A stretch of DNA of 64,000 bases, from positions 619,613 to 683,612 of the forward strand of contig NC_085099.1 in assembly GCF_963422355.1 (NCBI RefSeq), given 5' to 3'. The position numbers were made by a program, and so were the translations under genes. The notes under the pieces are model-generated. The model was not told where the DNA came from. It saw only the letters and a program-made list of their open reading frames with translations, and did no database searches. Below, one piece after another: positions 39,766 to 54,100 of this stretch (its first letter is position 1; the number at the start of each line of letters is the position of its first letter). Source of the stretch: Corticium candelabrum. Its lineage: Eukaryota; Porifera; Homoscleromorpha; Homosclerophorida; Plakinidae.

Positions 39766-39805
39766 GATTAGAAACCCGGATAAGAAAACCATTAGTCACG
39801 TGACC
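39766..39805. promoter_or_regulatory. Head-to-head promoter of PHPT1 and WDR6, 40 bp
   Basis: The preferred start codons lie 40 bp apart (PHPT1 ATG ending at 39765, WDR6 ATG at 39806). The palindrome GTCACGTGAC (39795-39804) carries a CACGTG E-box, close to the WDR6 start. An alternative WDR6 ATG at 39764 would overlap the PHPT1 ATG in the CATG at 39763-39766. Confidence 0.6.
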
Positions 39806-42800
39806 ATGGACGGTAGTGTGCTCAAAGTTCCTGTAACTGCCATAAAGTTTTTAGGAAATACTCTTATTGCAGGTCGGTTGCTATGAGAGTGATGTAGATT
39901 ACGCACATTGATTTTGTTGATGTTGACATCGATCTATAATTCTAAATTACTAGGAGAAGGACCTTACGTGAAGCTGTTTGATGTAGAAAATGATACTATG
40001 CAGTGCAGATTGCTTGTTCTGCCAGGGAGACGGATCCACGGGATTTGCTTGTCAACTACTTGTAGTGCAGGTAATCTAATGACTCTAGCCTTGTTTGTCT
40101 GTATTTTTGTGAATTTAGGCATGTTTTTGCTGATGAACTTTAAAGTAGCCATTATGTAGGTGTGACCTTCATTGCACTGTATGGACAAAATAACATTCAG
40201 ATGGTTCAATTTACTGAAGATGGGAAGAGGTACGATATTGTGTAATTGATTGTAATGAGTACAGATACCTGTTGCACAGTGTACATGTGTACAGTAGTCT
40301 CGCTAGTCACGCCCATTTGCGAGACTTAGTTGCACAGTATTTTGTATCATATTTTCAGGCTTTCTAAACTCGGAGAGATGTTAAAGTTTTCAGATTGGAT
40401 TTTGGATGTTCAATTGCTGTATGAGAATCCTGAGAATGTTACTTTTCCAGTGAGTGCAGAGACTATATGCAGAACAGATATACACAGAATTGTTTAACGT
40501 TTGTGATCCCATGAATGTATTGCTATAGGACTGCTTGGCTGTTGCTATGGCACATAACCAGGTAACTTTATGGAATTGGAAAGATCAAACAACAGTAGCA
40601 CAAATTAACTGCGAAGTTCACTGCATTTTGTATCCAGAATTAATTAAAGATATACTTTTTACTTTATTTTACAATTGATGAAAATCTTTAACACGTGTAT
40701 TGGTAGGTATTCTTGTAGGTTTTATGGCAGTCAGTCTGATGCTTTGTGGTGTGCATCAGGAACTGTCTTCAATGACATTTTACTTTGGCCGCTTGCAGGT
40801 CGTGAAATGAATGCAACAGTTGCTGCTCGCTTGCAGGGGCATGAGGTATTAACTGTTGCATATATCACGTTTTTTACTTTTAGCAATAAACATCGGTGTT
40901 AGGGTGTCATATTTTCAATTCAATTCAGTAAGAATGGAGATATGCTTTGTTCGGCTTCTGATGATCGCAGTATTCGCCTCTGGAACATCACTGCTGTTCT
41001 AAACAATAAAGGAACAAAAGAAATGTTGAGGAAATACATACACAGAATGCAGAGTCAAGATATTTTGTAGTTGTTGCTTTGTTTCAGTGGTCAGTTGCCA
41101 AGCCTTGTGTCAGTCTTGTATGGTCACACAGCAAGAGTATGGGATGCCCAGTTTGTCTCCAATTATGTTGTCAGTGTTGGTGAGGTATGGATCTTGTAGT
41201 TACAACAACACATTATTTGACTTTGTACTCGCTTGCAGGATGCAACATGTCGTATATGGGATTCTACATCACAGAGACTCTGTTTGCATACGTTTACGGG
41301 TCACAAGGTGTTTTGCTAATAGAGATTTTGTTCTAATGTAGAATGACTGAGTAGCATTTTTGGGTGCTGTTAGGGTCGAGGTATATGGAGCTTAGCAGTA
41401 AATGAAACTCTTCAAATAGCTGTAATCTGCTATAGTGCAGCCATGTTTCTGTTACCGCATCTATGTTGAGGTTGATGCTGTAGGCAACGGGAGGTGGAGA
41501 CACAAGCATTCGATTGTGGTCTTTGAAGGATTTCAGTAAAGAGGCTGGTAAATAATTTAAGTTATAGTTATTTATTGAAAATTTTTATTATTGTATTTGC
41601 TTATTGTTGACAGAGCAATCCAGTGTGAGTTCACATCTTCCAGTAACTGACAGTGTGGTAGGATTGATATTTGCTGTAAACATTACTCTTTGAGGTTAAC
41701 TGGCACTTTTGTATTAACAGGACAGTCTTGATGATTTTCCTCGATTGGTCAAACTTATTGATGTTAATACTGCTGTTGTCTTCTCAAACATTGGGTTGGT
41801 AATTAAGCACAGTATAGGGTAACCAAATTCTGATGTACTGTTTTATCAATAAACTGTCATGTCACTATAATTCAGAAATATGTCTGAATTGTGGTATAAA
41901 CCTTTACTGATTGACAGATGACTTTAAATAAAATTGTACAGTGTAAACACTATAGTTAGTAGACCATAAGGCTTTTTCTGTGTCATTGTGGTGCAGTGGT
42001 GAAAGTCAGCATATATATTACCATGTACTGTTACAGTGATAACTAATTGAAAGGAGTATAATATGTATACTGTAGCCAAACTGTACAGTACGGTGGTGTG
42101 GTAGTAAATTGATTTTAAATGCTGACCTTTTACAGAAACATTTATGTGTGCAAGTCTGATGGTTTGAACTTGCAAGATTGGACCTGTATTAGACAAGAAG
42201 CCTCCTATGCATCATACAGTGTTGCAGCATTGTCACCAAATCACAATAAGTTTGCTGTTGGCAGCCTTGATGGAAGAATCAAGATAATAACCATTGGTTA
42301 GAAATTCTCAGATATGAGTCGATCTACTTGTTGACTTTATGTTGCTGCAGATACAGGTGATGTAGCAAAGGAATGGCAGGCGTATGATGGGAAAGTTTTC
42401 AGCTTGATATGGGATAAAGGTGTGGTTATAGTAATCATGCAGTATTGCCTGCAGTTTATTAATCAGTTAATTGATTAATTATAATTGCACACTGTTTCCA
42501 CATCAGAGGAGACCTTATACTCAACAGGACCACATGGAGATGTGGTTAGATATTCTTTTAATATGCTTTTCAAGTTCTGTAGTTCTGTGATTCAATATTT
42601 GTCTAGATTTGTTGGAACATGGCCTCAGCAATGAAACTCTCAATTTCTGATAGTCTGTTCAAATGTTTTCTTCCTTTGAGCAAACATTGTTGGATCACTG
42701 CAGTGGCTGTACTACATCTAGAAACAAGAGTCAGTCCATTTGATGATTCAATGATTTTAATGTGTGGAGACCGAAGTGGGTCTGTCCATCTTTATCGTGT

Positions 42801-45351
42801 GTCCACAACTAAATCACATCATTTCACTGTTAGTACATCAGTTGGTCCTTCAGTTGTACAGGTAGTTTCAAAATAGATTTGTTGCTTGTAGCCGCACCAG
42901 TCATTTCATGGACTTCATGGCAAACACGGTGTGTCCCACATCTGCACACATGATGATCACATCTACTCAGCTGGGAGAAATGGGGTGTTTATACAGTATG
43001 AATTCAAGGATGACCAATTAGTTGTGATAGATAAAAAGAGGGTTTGTTGGAAGTATAAGTTGATTTTATTAATGGTTTAATAAACTTCTATTTTGTTACG
43101 AATCTTCACAGCCTATCAAGGGCATGCACTGGATTGAGCAAATTTTCTTTACAAGCAGATCAAAGAATGTCCTGGTTAGTGGATTTCATTCTGTGAGTAA
43201 ATTTGGAACATTTCTTTATCCGTTCACAGTATTGAACAAATGATGTTGCAGACGGATTTTGTACTGTTGAATTGGAAAACTGGGGAAACAATACTTAAGT
43301 GTTATTGTGGTGGAGCACACAGGGCATGGGACTTTCACATGGTAACTTTGCTTATCACTTATAGATACAACATATTTGCTGAGGCTTGTGTATGTTAATT
43401 GTTTGTAGAATGATGACTTTTCATTGGCAACATTTGCCTTTATAAAGGGAAAAGAACTGCACATTGTACAGAAACAACTGGACAAAAGACCCGTGCTACA
43501 GGTTATTGAGTGCTGGTACAGTGCCACTTATATGTTGCAATTACATTAGTTTTGGACATTGTAGGAGCCGTTTCATGGTCGGGAAGCTGTTAGTATGTGT
43601 ATCTTACAAGAAGATAATGAAACTGGTAAGACATGTCGAACTTGACAGTTATTCAATGTGATGGCTAAATGAGTGCTAGTTTAAAATATGATAAAATATT
43701 TTAATAACAACTGGTTGTCACTGCTGAATGCTACGGTTTCAGTCAATATTTCCTATGCAGCACAGGCTGTTATAGCTACTGGCAGTGAAGATTGTGACAT
43801 CATGTTGTGGAAATGTATCCTTTCTTCTATCCTGTAGAGGAAGGTAAATAAGACACGTCTTTGCAATAATAACAAGAAATTTCTCCTTCACTTGCAAGCA
43901 GTTGATCCTCTGTTGGACCATTTACAGCCCTTGATGTCATGTCCTGGACATGTCTCTAGTGTAAGGACACTGTCTGCTATTCCATTTGATCAAGGGGGAA
44001 GTTTAGTATTATTTTCTGGTGGTGGGAGAGCTTCTCTAAAGTGCTGGTATCTGGAAGTTTGTGTCTCTTTGAAAGTTTCAGAGGCAGTATGTCATAGTGA
44101 AAGGTCTTCCACTTGTGTTCGTGCCCACAATGTGACAGAATTGAATTCTCCTCTTTACCGGCATCATCGCAAACCCAAACAAAGTGATGAATCTGAAAGT
44201 CGGGTAATGTCTTTGTCATCTTTTGACTCAGCTTGTTTGGATTGCAACAGAACGATTGGTGATGGATATATCGTTATATCTGGCTGGTCTGATGGATGTA
44301 TTAGGTACAGTATAACCATACTGAAGTTCTGTATGCATGTTGTTTAATAATTGACCTTTTGGGAACAGGTTCTACCACTTTTCTAAAGAGAGGAAAACTC
44401 TCACACATTTGATGGAACTGCCTTTTCACAATCATTGCATTATGTCTGTTACTCACTTGGTTCATAGCCTTGAGGAAGAGAGGCGTGGTTGGTTAGTGGT
44501 TGCATTTACAGCTGCAACTGATGGACGTATTGCAGTGTGGAACTGCCAGGATCTTCTGTCAAACGGAGCTTCTCATTTTGTGTGTTCACCAAATGAATCA
44601 GATAACGGTCAACACGATCCAATCTCAGTGTACAGTGCACATCAATCAGGAGTTAATGACATCACTGTTAGCAGACACTCAGGTATAGCTAGGCATACCT
44701 GTACTTTACCTCTCTTGTGATTATCTCTACTGCTGGCTATGTTGTACCCATAAGGTTTAGGTGGGTGGCTTTTGGTGAGTGGTGGAGATGACAATTCTTT
44801 GTATGCCTCTCTGCTGGAAACATGTCTAAAGTCTACAACAGCAACACTGGTACCCATTGCTAGTGGTTCAAATCTTGATGCACACCATTCATCTATAACT
44901 GGTTATAATAATAATAATGTACTTGCTTGCGGACAGGTGATTCGATCCAACTTGTATACATTGCAGGAGTTCGAATTGACCATATTGGCTACATTGTTTC
45001 TGTATCTGTTGATCAGACCATCAGGAGATGGAGTGTTGCAATTCATGACCAGGTTGTCAGCTCTGTATACGTAAGCAAGCATTTCAACATCAATTTTGGT
45101 ACTTCAAATCAATATGTACCACATATATGTAGGGCCCTGTAAAGACACTAAGATGGAACTTGGTTCAATCTTGTTTTACCAATGTAGCTGATGTCTCTGC
45201 TATTATACTCCTACCAAGAGGGTAAGTACCAAGCATTGCTCAACAATGATTGTTTATCAGCTTGTTGTTTGACAGGCATGTAGGAGTGTGTGGAGTTGGC
45301 ATTGAAGTAATTAAATGGCAGCCAGAAAATTGCAGTGAGAACATCAACTAA
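39806..45351 (+). CDS. WDR6: WDR6, tRNA 2'-O-methyltransferase cofactor
   Basis: Partner of FTSJ1 in methylating tRNA position 34 (yeast Rtt10/Trm734). More than twenty small exons with 50-150-nt introns. The first exon starts MDGSVLKVPVTAIKF and the second begins EGPYVKLFDVEND. WD repeats with clear family identity are GVIFSIQFSKNGDMLCSASD with DRSIRLWNI, HTARVWDAQFVSNYVVSVGE with DATCRIWD, GRGIWSLAVNETLQIAATGG with DTSIRLWSL, then DSSMILM and LMCGDRSGSVHLYRV. Later strands include ILKCYCGGAHRAWDFHM, QAVIATGSEDCDIMLWK, LFSGGGRASLKCW and FTAATDGRIAVWN. The stop codon is at 45349-45351. The order of repeats and GRRIHGICLS near residue 70 distinguish it from other WD proteins. Total size is near the usual 1,100 residues. 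Convergent with SNRNP35. Confidence 0.9.
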
Positions 45352-45508
45352 AGACAGACTTCAGTAATTGTAACACTTTGAAAGACGTTATGGTTAGAAG
45401 CAATTTATTATTTATTTAATAGCTGAACAATATAGTACATGTATTATTCAATAATTGCACTTTAAAGTTGCAATTATATTACTGTATATTTTGGATTATC
45501 TGTGTACG
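45352..45508. other. Convergent junction of WDR6 and SNRNP35
   Basis: 157 bp between two stop codons; the 3' untranslated regions must be short or overlap. Confidence 0.6.
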
Positions 45509-47084
45509 TCACCTGTTGTGCTTGTGGTGGTGCTTATGTTTGTGATGATGTTGGTGCTCATCACTGTCATGTTTCTTGTGTTTCACCTTTTTGTTTCGTC
45601 TTGGAGTCCGAGACCTTGATCTTGTTACTCGATGATGATGAGAATCACGCCTTGCTCTCTCTCGACTTGATGATCTTCTAGCCCTGAAGTTATGATTGTA
45701 CCTTGTGTCTCTTTCACTATATCTGTCATAGTTGTCCAGATGTGTCAGGCCTCGCCTCTGCCCTTTATACACTTGACCAAATATCCTCCTTGGCTCACCA
45801 ACTATTCTACAGATGAATGTGCAAGTAAAAAATGATAAAATCTCACAGTAATATTGAAGCCGACATAGGTTTCCTGAATGGTCTGTCTCTTCCTCCAAAC
45901 CGCAACTGACCTGATTCTTTCTTGCCACCAAAGCCACCACCTACAACAGCAAGTTTACAGTCATTGGAGTATTAATTTGTTAGTTGAAGATAAAGTTTCC
46001 AAAAGCCACAAATTTACACAAACCACACAACACAATTAGCAGAATAAAATCAGCAGGCAACCCGACAAGGGCTAAGAATATATTGAGGTGAAAATAAGGA
46101 AAATAGCGCAAATTGATCAAAGACTCTTAATTAATTAATTAGAAAGATGGTATAAATTTTGTTGTAATGAATTTTACATAAATCTAATTCAGAAAGACAG
46201 TGATTATATAATGTCCATATTTGGTTTGAATGTCACATCTTACAAATACAAATGTAAGAAAGAAATGAAGGCCAAGTGTCTTGTACTCGAGCCAATGAGA
46301 AATCTCTGCTTCTATACATTAATTAGTATGATCATTGGTATATGGTACCTAGGCGTCTTGGAATCCAGCCACGCAGTGTTCGCTCACACTCAAAATCTAC
46401 AAAGATCTCTCTTCCATCAATGACAGCTTTGTTGGCATCCTAAACAGAACACAGACACACACATTTGACAGAACAATTCCTATAACAGTTAATGCTATAT
46501 ACACGATAAGCAGTCTTTGCACTTGACTGTTGTTCATACTCAAAGAAAGCATACCCTCTAGACAGTCCTGTGACTGAAACAGTGCATAGTTATTTTGTAA
46601 CCATCTGCTGAACTGCATTGAAGACACTGTACCTATATCTCTCACAAGTCGAAATCTTTTTATCTTGCCATATTTCTCAAAAAAAATTTGAATTGTTTCT
46701 AGAAGATAAATACTAAGGTATACACACTACACTGTATGTAGAATACCATAACATTTAATTATCCATTCTTTATTGTGGAAATTTTCCAACGACCATGTTG
46801 TACTGTACCCTCAGTAGTGTCTCTGTCCAGTCTTGCCACAAATACTGTACAAAGCGGATCTCCAACAACTTTTTCGTTTGGCTTATCTACAACAAATCAT
46901 CTTATTGTGCATAAACAAATAAATACCAGTACTTTACATAATCTAATTTTGAAATCTCTTCAAACATACATTTGGCATTCATAGCTCTAATAACTGCTTT
47001 GTCATGTGGTACTGTATCGGTGCCATCGATGCTACCACATTTCAGAGGATCGTAGATCTTCGCAAGAGGACTCCATTCATCCAT
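45509..47084 (-). CDS. SNRNP35: U11/U12 small nuclear ribonucleoprotein 35-kDa protein
   Basis: Component of the minor (U12-type) spliceosome. Exon 1 47084-46968 ([20 protein letters not shown]), then pieces to 46807, about 46680-46580, 46550-46445, 46440-46340 and 45940-45509. The RRM has RNP2 in [20 protein letters not shown] and RNP1 in [20 protein letters not shown], followed by [40 protein letters not shown] is a close match to the family's post-RRM segment. The tail is Arg/Ser, then His/Lys-rich (HKHKHHHKH), typical of this protein. Divergent from TDRD5, with 106 bp between start codons. Its presence implies that U12 introns persist in this genome. Confidence 0.9.
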
Positions 47085-47190
47085 AACGCACGCTACTTTC
47101 TGTGTCCCGTATTGTAAAAACGCGCGAGCGTGTCTGTATTGAAATCAAAAGGTGACGTAGGCGAGATTCTGTGTGGCGACGCGTTGTGCA
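47085..47190. promoter_or_regulatory. Head-to-head promoter of SNRNP35 and TDRD5, 106 bp
   Basis: Two divergent ATGs lie 106 bp apart. No CACGTG here; AACGCGCGAGCGTG at about 47119-47132 is the only GC-rich part. Confidence 0.5.
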
Positions 47191-48039
47191 ATGGAACAGC
47201 GGCTGGAGTTGGTGAAGAAGGAGATACGCTCTCTTCTAGAAAGTAGGAAAGGAGGCTGTACCGTCAGCGAACTACAGAGAGACTACAAGAGCTTTTCCGG
47301 TCGTGAATGTCCATTCAGAGAATTCGGACACAGAAGTTTTCGTGAGTTTGTTGACGCGATTCCCGACGTAGTGCGCGCTAGTTACTACCAAGGGAGGGAA
47401 GTGCTCGCTGCAGTGAGTACAAAAGAGACAGCACACGTTGTGAAGCTGATAGCGAAGCAGAAATCAGCAGTGAAAAAGAAGGGCAGTGCACGACCCCCAC
47501 TGAGGAGGCCTCGACCATTGCTTGGCAGCTTTCCGTTCTTGTCGTCAAGTAGGCCGTTTGGACACTCGCTGCGTCAGCCACAAAGAAGAACGACAACGTA
47601 CACGTATCCGCCTGCTCAGCATAGAACACCGCTACTCGACAGAACACCGCCTAATCCTCGGTCTTCCAACGTTCCCACGTGGTGCCAGGGAAGAATATCA
47701 GAGATAGTCGACTCTTTTTCGAACGGTTGTTCGGTACATGAAATGCAGTCTGTGTATTTGAGTAAATACAGCGAGCCTATCAACTTTGGACAGTTGGGTT
47801 TCCGGACTGTTTTTGACATGTTGGAGTCGATGTACAGGTATGTGACGCTAAAGTTTGTACCTGGCAGGGGGACGTGCTTGTTTCCAGTCGCAAGAAATGC
47901 TGCGAGAAATGCCAATTTGTCAGCTGATGGTACGTCTTTGTTTGTACTAGATGTTCTAGAGTTTTCATTGGTTTTAATTAATTAATTAAACTAGTAAATG
48001 AAGCTGTGTTTACACCATCCCTTCAGAGCTACGAGTGTG

Positions 48040-48102
<63 letters not shown>

Positions 48103-51100
48103 ATTGTGGATATTAATGTAAATTTTATTAAATTTGTCTTTATTGTTATTATCATTAATTAACTAAATATCATCATTGTCCCACAGTGACACTACTTCGA
48201 ATTCAGCACATTCACCACATGCATGACAGCTAGCTGTGTAACTCTAGATCTTGCACTGAGTTTGCTTGTTATCCACGTTATTTCTCAATTCTGTAGCGCT
48301 CTTGCATCGCTTGCAATTGAAGTTGTATTTTGAGGTGGACGCGATTATCATGCTTTCGTTGAGCCGTTGCTATCATGTTTTGTTCCCGTTAATTCGTAGC
48401 TCTAACTTTGATCGATCTTGTACGTCTCCTACCTGCATGGGAAATACTGTGAAGTGACATGTCTAGCGACCGGACCCAGAAGAAAGCAGCATCAACGTTT
48501 CCTACGAATCTTTCTTGCAAGACGATGTCAATTGTTCATCATCAGTACTATAGTATACTTGCACTTCTTTATCATATTGATCCTTGAAGATGGCATGCAT
48601 GTTGGTTGTGTGCATGCATGGTTCCATGGGACCTTGGCTTGCCTTCTTGAAGAATGATAAATTTGTTTTATGATTCTTTTGTAAAAAGTAACAGAGGCGT
48701 ACATCTATTACCTGAACTTTACTCTGCGCTTCTCAGTTTGACGACGGTTTACCTTAGAATGGGTAAATGACATCTCAGCTTTTCTGCCATAATGTGCGAG
48801 ATTGTACGTCACCCATTGTTGGTGTTCCAAAAGGACTGCTGATTGGCTTGACAAACTTTTGAGCGTGACACACGCTTATAAACAAACATAGGTACAAAGA
48901 TAGCGACATACCGACAGACAGACCAGAAGTCAATTCAGCCCGTTTAGAGTGAGCTTCTTGCGAAGCAGTCCACCACTTATTGTGGTATCCTTCTTTACGC
49001 TCGTAGCTTAATTAGATAGTTGTGTATTGAGTGGATGTACTTGTCATGGCTGGAAAAAGCAGTAAGATTGTATCTGCTTTTTTGGGTCTATATTTATTAG
49101 TGACTTTTCGAGTAACATTTGACATGAATGAGTAATAACTTAGACTTCAAACTTTATTGTTAGAAACATCAGGCACTTGATATCATATGATTTGTTGTCT
49201 GTTAGCTTCTACAAAGAAGCCTGTCGCTAAAGCCACAAGTTTCAGTACAGCAAATGGAGAGAATGAAGACAGGAGTGAGGAGTGGTCAGAGCCAGAAGAA
49301 TTCAAGCAGTCTGACTCAGAAGAAATTGTGAGAACTAACCTGTGGAAGGTGAGAGATAAATTTGAAAGAAGTAACAGTTTAGCTGTTGTGGAGTGTATCT
49401 AGTAGGGCTAAACACACCCAAAATTTAAGTGCATATGTGCATATTTCAGACCTCTCAACTTTTCACACCAAATCATGAGACTGTCTTTTGTACACCATTA
49501 AACGTGTCCAAAGTAGGCACAGTTAACAGCATACTTGTTAATAATTGGCCTTGCTTTAGGTTTCTGTGCACACTCCAAGGCTTCGCCTTGAACTTCCAAA
49601 TGTTACTTTAACTGCAGTTAGCTACCCCGCTCGAATACCCCAGATACGAGCAAGCAGAGCCGTTTAGGAGAGTCTAATTCAAAGAATCCTATGTCCAGAA
49701 AGACCTACACAAAGCGACTGTCAGAGTGTCTCACGGTACACTGGTCAGGAGAAACGGACTAGCAATCATGAGAATTGGGCACAAATCGTGAGACATGCCC
49801 AGAAATCCTGAGAGTTGAGAGATCTGATATTTAACATCCTTTAGTGTGCTAAATTCTTTTTAAATAATTGAAGTACATATATAGTTTGTATGGTGATGGA
49901 TAACGAAAGCTGACACTTTATGGAGGCAATTATGTATACTTACATTGGATGTTTATAGTACATTTTTGATGGTATGACTTAAGTGTGTTGGTGTAGATTT
50001 TAGAGAATAAGACGAGTGGAATGTGGGCTGCATCACTAGCTGCGGGCTATCGAGAAATGTACGGTCATGATATACCCTTTAAATCACTTGGGTATGAGTC
50101 AGCTGCTCAGTTTTTGAAAACGGAGAATAATCTATGGGCAGCTGAGCAACCAGTGCCCAATAGTGATTGTATCGTCTTTCCGTTACCACTAGAGGATGGT
50201 AAGACTAGATATTAATCTATTTGCTTGTTTGTGTCTTTGCTGTGTATTTGTATTATATGTTGTTATTTTCTTTGTGTTGTAACGTTTTGTCTTTGTCATC
50301 TGGTTGTATGCGTTCACCGCCAGTGACCTCATTGTTCGTTGTAATCTAGCTGTCATTGTGTTTCTTAGACGAAGAATTTGAAGAGTCGGCTTTGTACATT
50401 CATGACTTGGATCTGTGTGATCTCGATAAGAAGGTTGTTTATGTCTTTGTCTCACACGCTGATGATCCCAACAGTTTCTTCGTCCAATTGCTGGAGAACA
50501 GACAAGCAATTGTTGAACTTGGAAGCCAACTACAGTAAGTTTTAAAGTCTAGTTGCAGGTCTTACTGTATGTGGTAGGTCTATTTTGTTTTATTGGATGA
50601 TATTGGGTAGTCAGCATGTGATTAGCATGGAATACACTGCGGTAGGCATTTTGTATCTATTTCTTCTGTCTTAGCGTAGCATTTGTACGAACAAGCATGG
50701 CTCAGAGAATGGCAGCTCTGACAAATTATTGGCTATACACTTGTTAATAACATTTAGATGCAACTTTGGCGTAGTGTGCAGAATTTTGTATATATTAGAG
50801 TAATCTCTAGGTGGCTTGGGTTTGCCCCAGACAGCCTAACAGGTAAACAGGGTATTCATTCATTTGCAATGACATACACGCTGTTTCCCGAAAAGTTGTG
50901 ATGGTTAGACATGTGTCTTGTCTGTTTAACTGAATCTTATTAACATATTGAGGACAAATTTATTTGCATTGTTGTCGTGTAATGTCATGTGCTTTTTAGC
51001 TGTTGTTGGTTTGGTATTTCGGTTGATGCCAATGTTGTTTTCATGTAATTCTGTGACTAGGAATCGATGCTCTACAGAGTCACCATCAAACAGCCTTGCT

Positions 51101-54100
51101 TCTAGACAGTTACAACCAGGGATGGTACGTATGTATAGTTATTGATTTAAGGAAGAAATGAGTTGGCTCTATGTGATAGGCTTGTTGTGCCATGTTTACG
51201 GAGGACAGCATGTGGTATAGAGCAAGAATAGTTGGCGTAACACAAATGGATGTTGTAGAGGTGATTAGCTATTTACTCGATGTAACGTGGCAGCGTTAAT
51301 TGTAGTTTTCGTAAAAAGGTCTTTTTTGTTGACTTTGGAAACTGTGAGCAGGTTCCAACTGCGTCACTGCGAAAGATAGAGTAAGTGTAATACTGTGTAG
51401 AATTATGATGTAAACAATTGTCTAAACCAGTAGTCCAACTCTCTGTTCTGTTTACGTATGTATTTATCTGTTTGTGTATTTGTGTGGCTTTTGAGGTGGT
51501 CTGTCTGTCTCTGTTTGTCGGCCTGTCTATCTGTCTGTCTGCCTGCCTGCGTGTTTGACCGTCTTTGTAGTGTTTATTATGAAATCTATCAAGCATGACT
51601 GTTTCTTTCAGGCCTTCTTTGTGTGAAGTTTCAGCTCAAGCTGTTCACTGCAGGCTTGCTCGAACGGAGCCCATTGGACAGGTGGCTCTGTTGTTGTTAT
51701 ACCGGCCATCTGCACAATGTGTGTAATGTGATAATTTGTGTAGAGATGGAGTGTCGATGCAGTGAAGAGATTTAAAGAATTGACTGTGGGTAAGGTGTTT
51801 GCCGGAATGGACTGCATCTGGAAGGTAATACAGTGGCATTTAATGAAATGATCATATACTTGTTAGTTAATGATTATCAGTTACTCTTAAATTGCAATAA
51901 CCGGTACATCATACGTTTTAGTTTATGGAACGTAAATTGTTGTCTTTGTTGCTGTCACTCATTGTTGATCATTTGAGATATTACCATACCTGCTTTTGTA
52001 TTACCCCGTAACCCATCAATCCCCCATCTCCAAGTTTGGCCCAGCTAACATTTCTTGCACCTAAGCTCCACTTAATTGGTGAAAAAATTTAGCACCATAG
52101 GTTGTGGCAGCATTCAGCATTTGAACATTGAGTTCTCAGTCATGCCAAGAAAGATTCACTCTCACAGTAGAAAAGAAGTGCTTCATTAGAGAATGGCATC
52201 GTCAACATGGCTTCGTAGTGTCAAGGACGGCCAAAGAATTTGATGTGGATAGAGAGTGCGTTTGAGATTAGGATTACAACTATGATGGCAATTATGCATG
52301 AGCTAAGTACAAATTTTATCTGGAAATGGTGTAATGGGCAGTTGTGGGTAACGAGAGCATGCAACAATTTATGATGTCGTTTTCTGGTTGCTGTCATATG
52401 CATTAACTTTGTATGTAGGATGGTGTATTGACGTTAACGCTATGTGATACACATGATAATGAGAAAGATATTTATGTTCACCACGTTCTGGTTTCTGAGA
52501 ATTTTGCCAAACACCACGAAATAACTGAAATAACATCTGATTTGAAATCAGAACAATCATCTAAGGACGGTCACGTTTCTGCACTTGTCAACGGAGTTCA
52601 GAACTTGGCAGTGGCATCACCACAACATCGATTTGTTAAGCGGTTTGTACAGTGTGTAGAGTTAGCGGTGACAACATGTGATTGCTGTGTTGTTATAGAG
52701 TACAATTGACTGACGATCACGTTCTACACGTTATCAACCACTTTGGAACAGCTTACGTTATGGGTGCAGAAGTGGTTTCATGGCTATGGCCACACGAGCC
52801 ACATTTGGTTCTTAGTTCTAAGGTATGTATTCTATCTATAGCGTTGCATTTCTTTTATAGATTGCTTTAGTTGGCGGCTGTGGTTGATGATGTTTGGCAT
52901 TTGTCTATGTTTTTAGTTGGAAGAGAAAAGACTTGTCGTAAAACGTGAAGTACTCAGTCGTAGAGGCCACAAACAATTGTTTACCGAGTTAGAAAGGTTA
53001 GTGGGCTTTTTTGCTTTTATGTATCTGCAGGTGGTATCTTTATTTCTGTTGTGGTTTGGTTATGCAGTGATTTCAAGAATCTTGGATCGTATCTGACAGT
53101 ATTTGTTCTGACAGGGTAAGGTGCTAGTTAGAACAGAGTTTGTGATTTCACATATACAGTAAAACCTGTACTTGTGACCACTTCAGTAGTGCGACCATCT
53201 GGCTAAAGCGACTATTCTGTGTACGGACCATTTGTAATACAAATAAGCTTGCTAGTGCGACCAACTGGCTAACGCGACCAGTGACCAGTGAGCACTGTCA
53301 TAGTGACTAACCTCAAAGTCATGCGTGTGGTTGTTTTACTGTAACTTTGTCGGGTAACGTATAACCATGAGTTCATGTTTATGAAACATGGCGAGGACAT
53401 GAAAGAGTGCCGTTTAGTATTGTTATAAGGATAGAACTATTTAGTTTGAATTATTGATTGGTGTGTGTGTTGATAGCATTCCTGAGATTATTGCCATCTA
53501 TGGCAATCCGTACAGTTTACTGTATCGCGAGTTACAAAAGGAAATTGAAGCATTCGACTCTGATCCTTACTGGTCAGGCGGAGAAGAAAAGATTGTAAGT
53601 TGTTGTTGTAACATAGTGTAGAAAGGAATTGTACCATTACTGTATGGACAGAGTGGAAACTGACTAATAATAAGGAAAACTATGAGACCAAGAATTTTTA
53701 ATAGATTTGTTGTGTTTGGTGTTGTGCAAAGAAAGGTTGTTGTTACATTGTTCACTGTAGGAGCAGCCAAATTATGATGATCTAAGCGATCATGAGTTGT
53801 GTCAAGTTCATGCAGAACTCGATTTTATAAGGTCAACATTGTAGCTTCTTTGATTTGTCGGTGGTTTACGTTGACGTCTATAGGAATAAACTACTGAAAA
53901 ATATGCTGGATCTTGAACAGAGTACGGACACTGTGGACAGGCTCGTTAGTATCGAGAGGCAGATAGCGGAGGTTAAACAAGCAGGTGAAAAGAGGCTACA
54001 GGAAAGGAGGTTAAGATATGATGCCGGACATGAAGTAATTCCATCTGCTACTGCTTTCTACGTGAGCAACAGATTGACAGCACCAGTGCCAGGATCGTTA

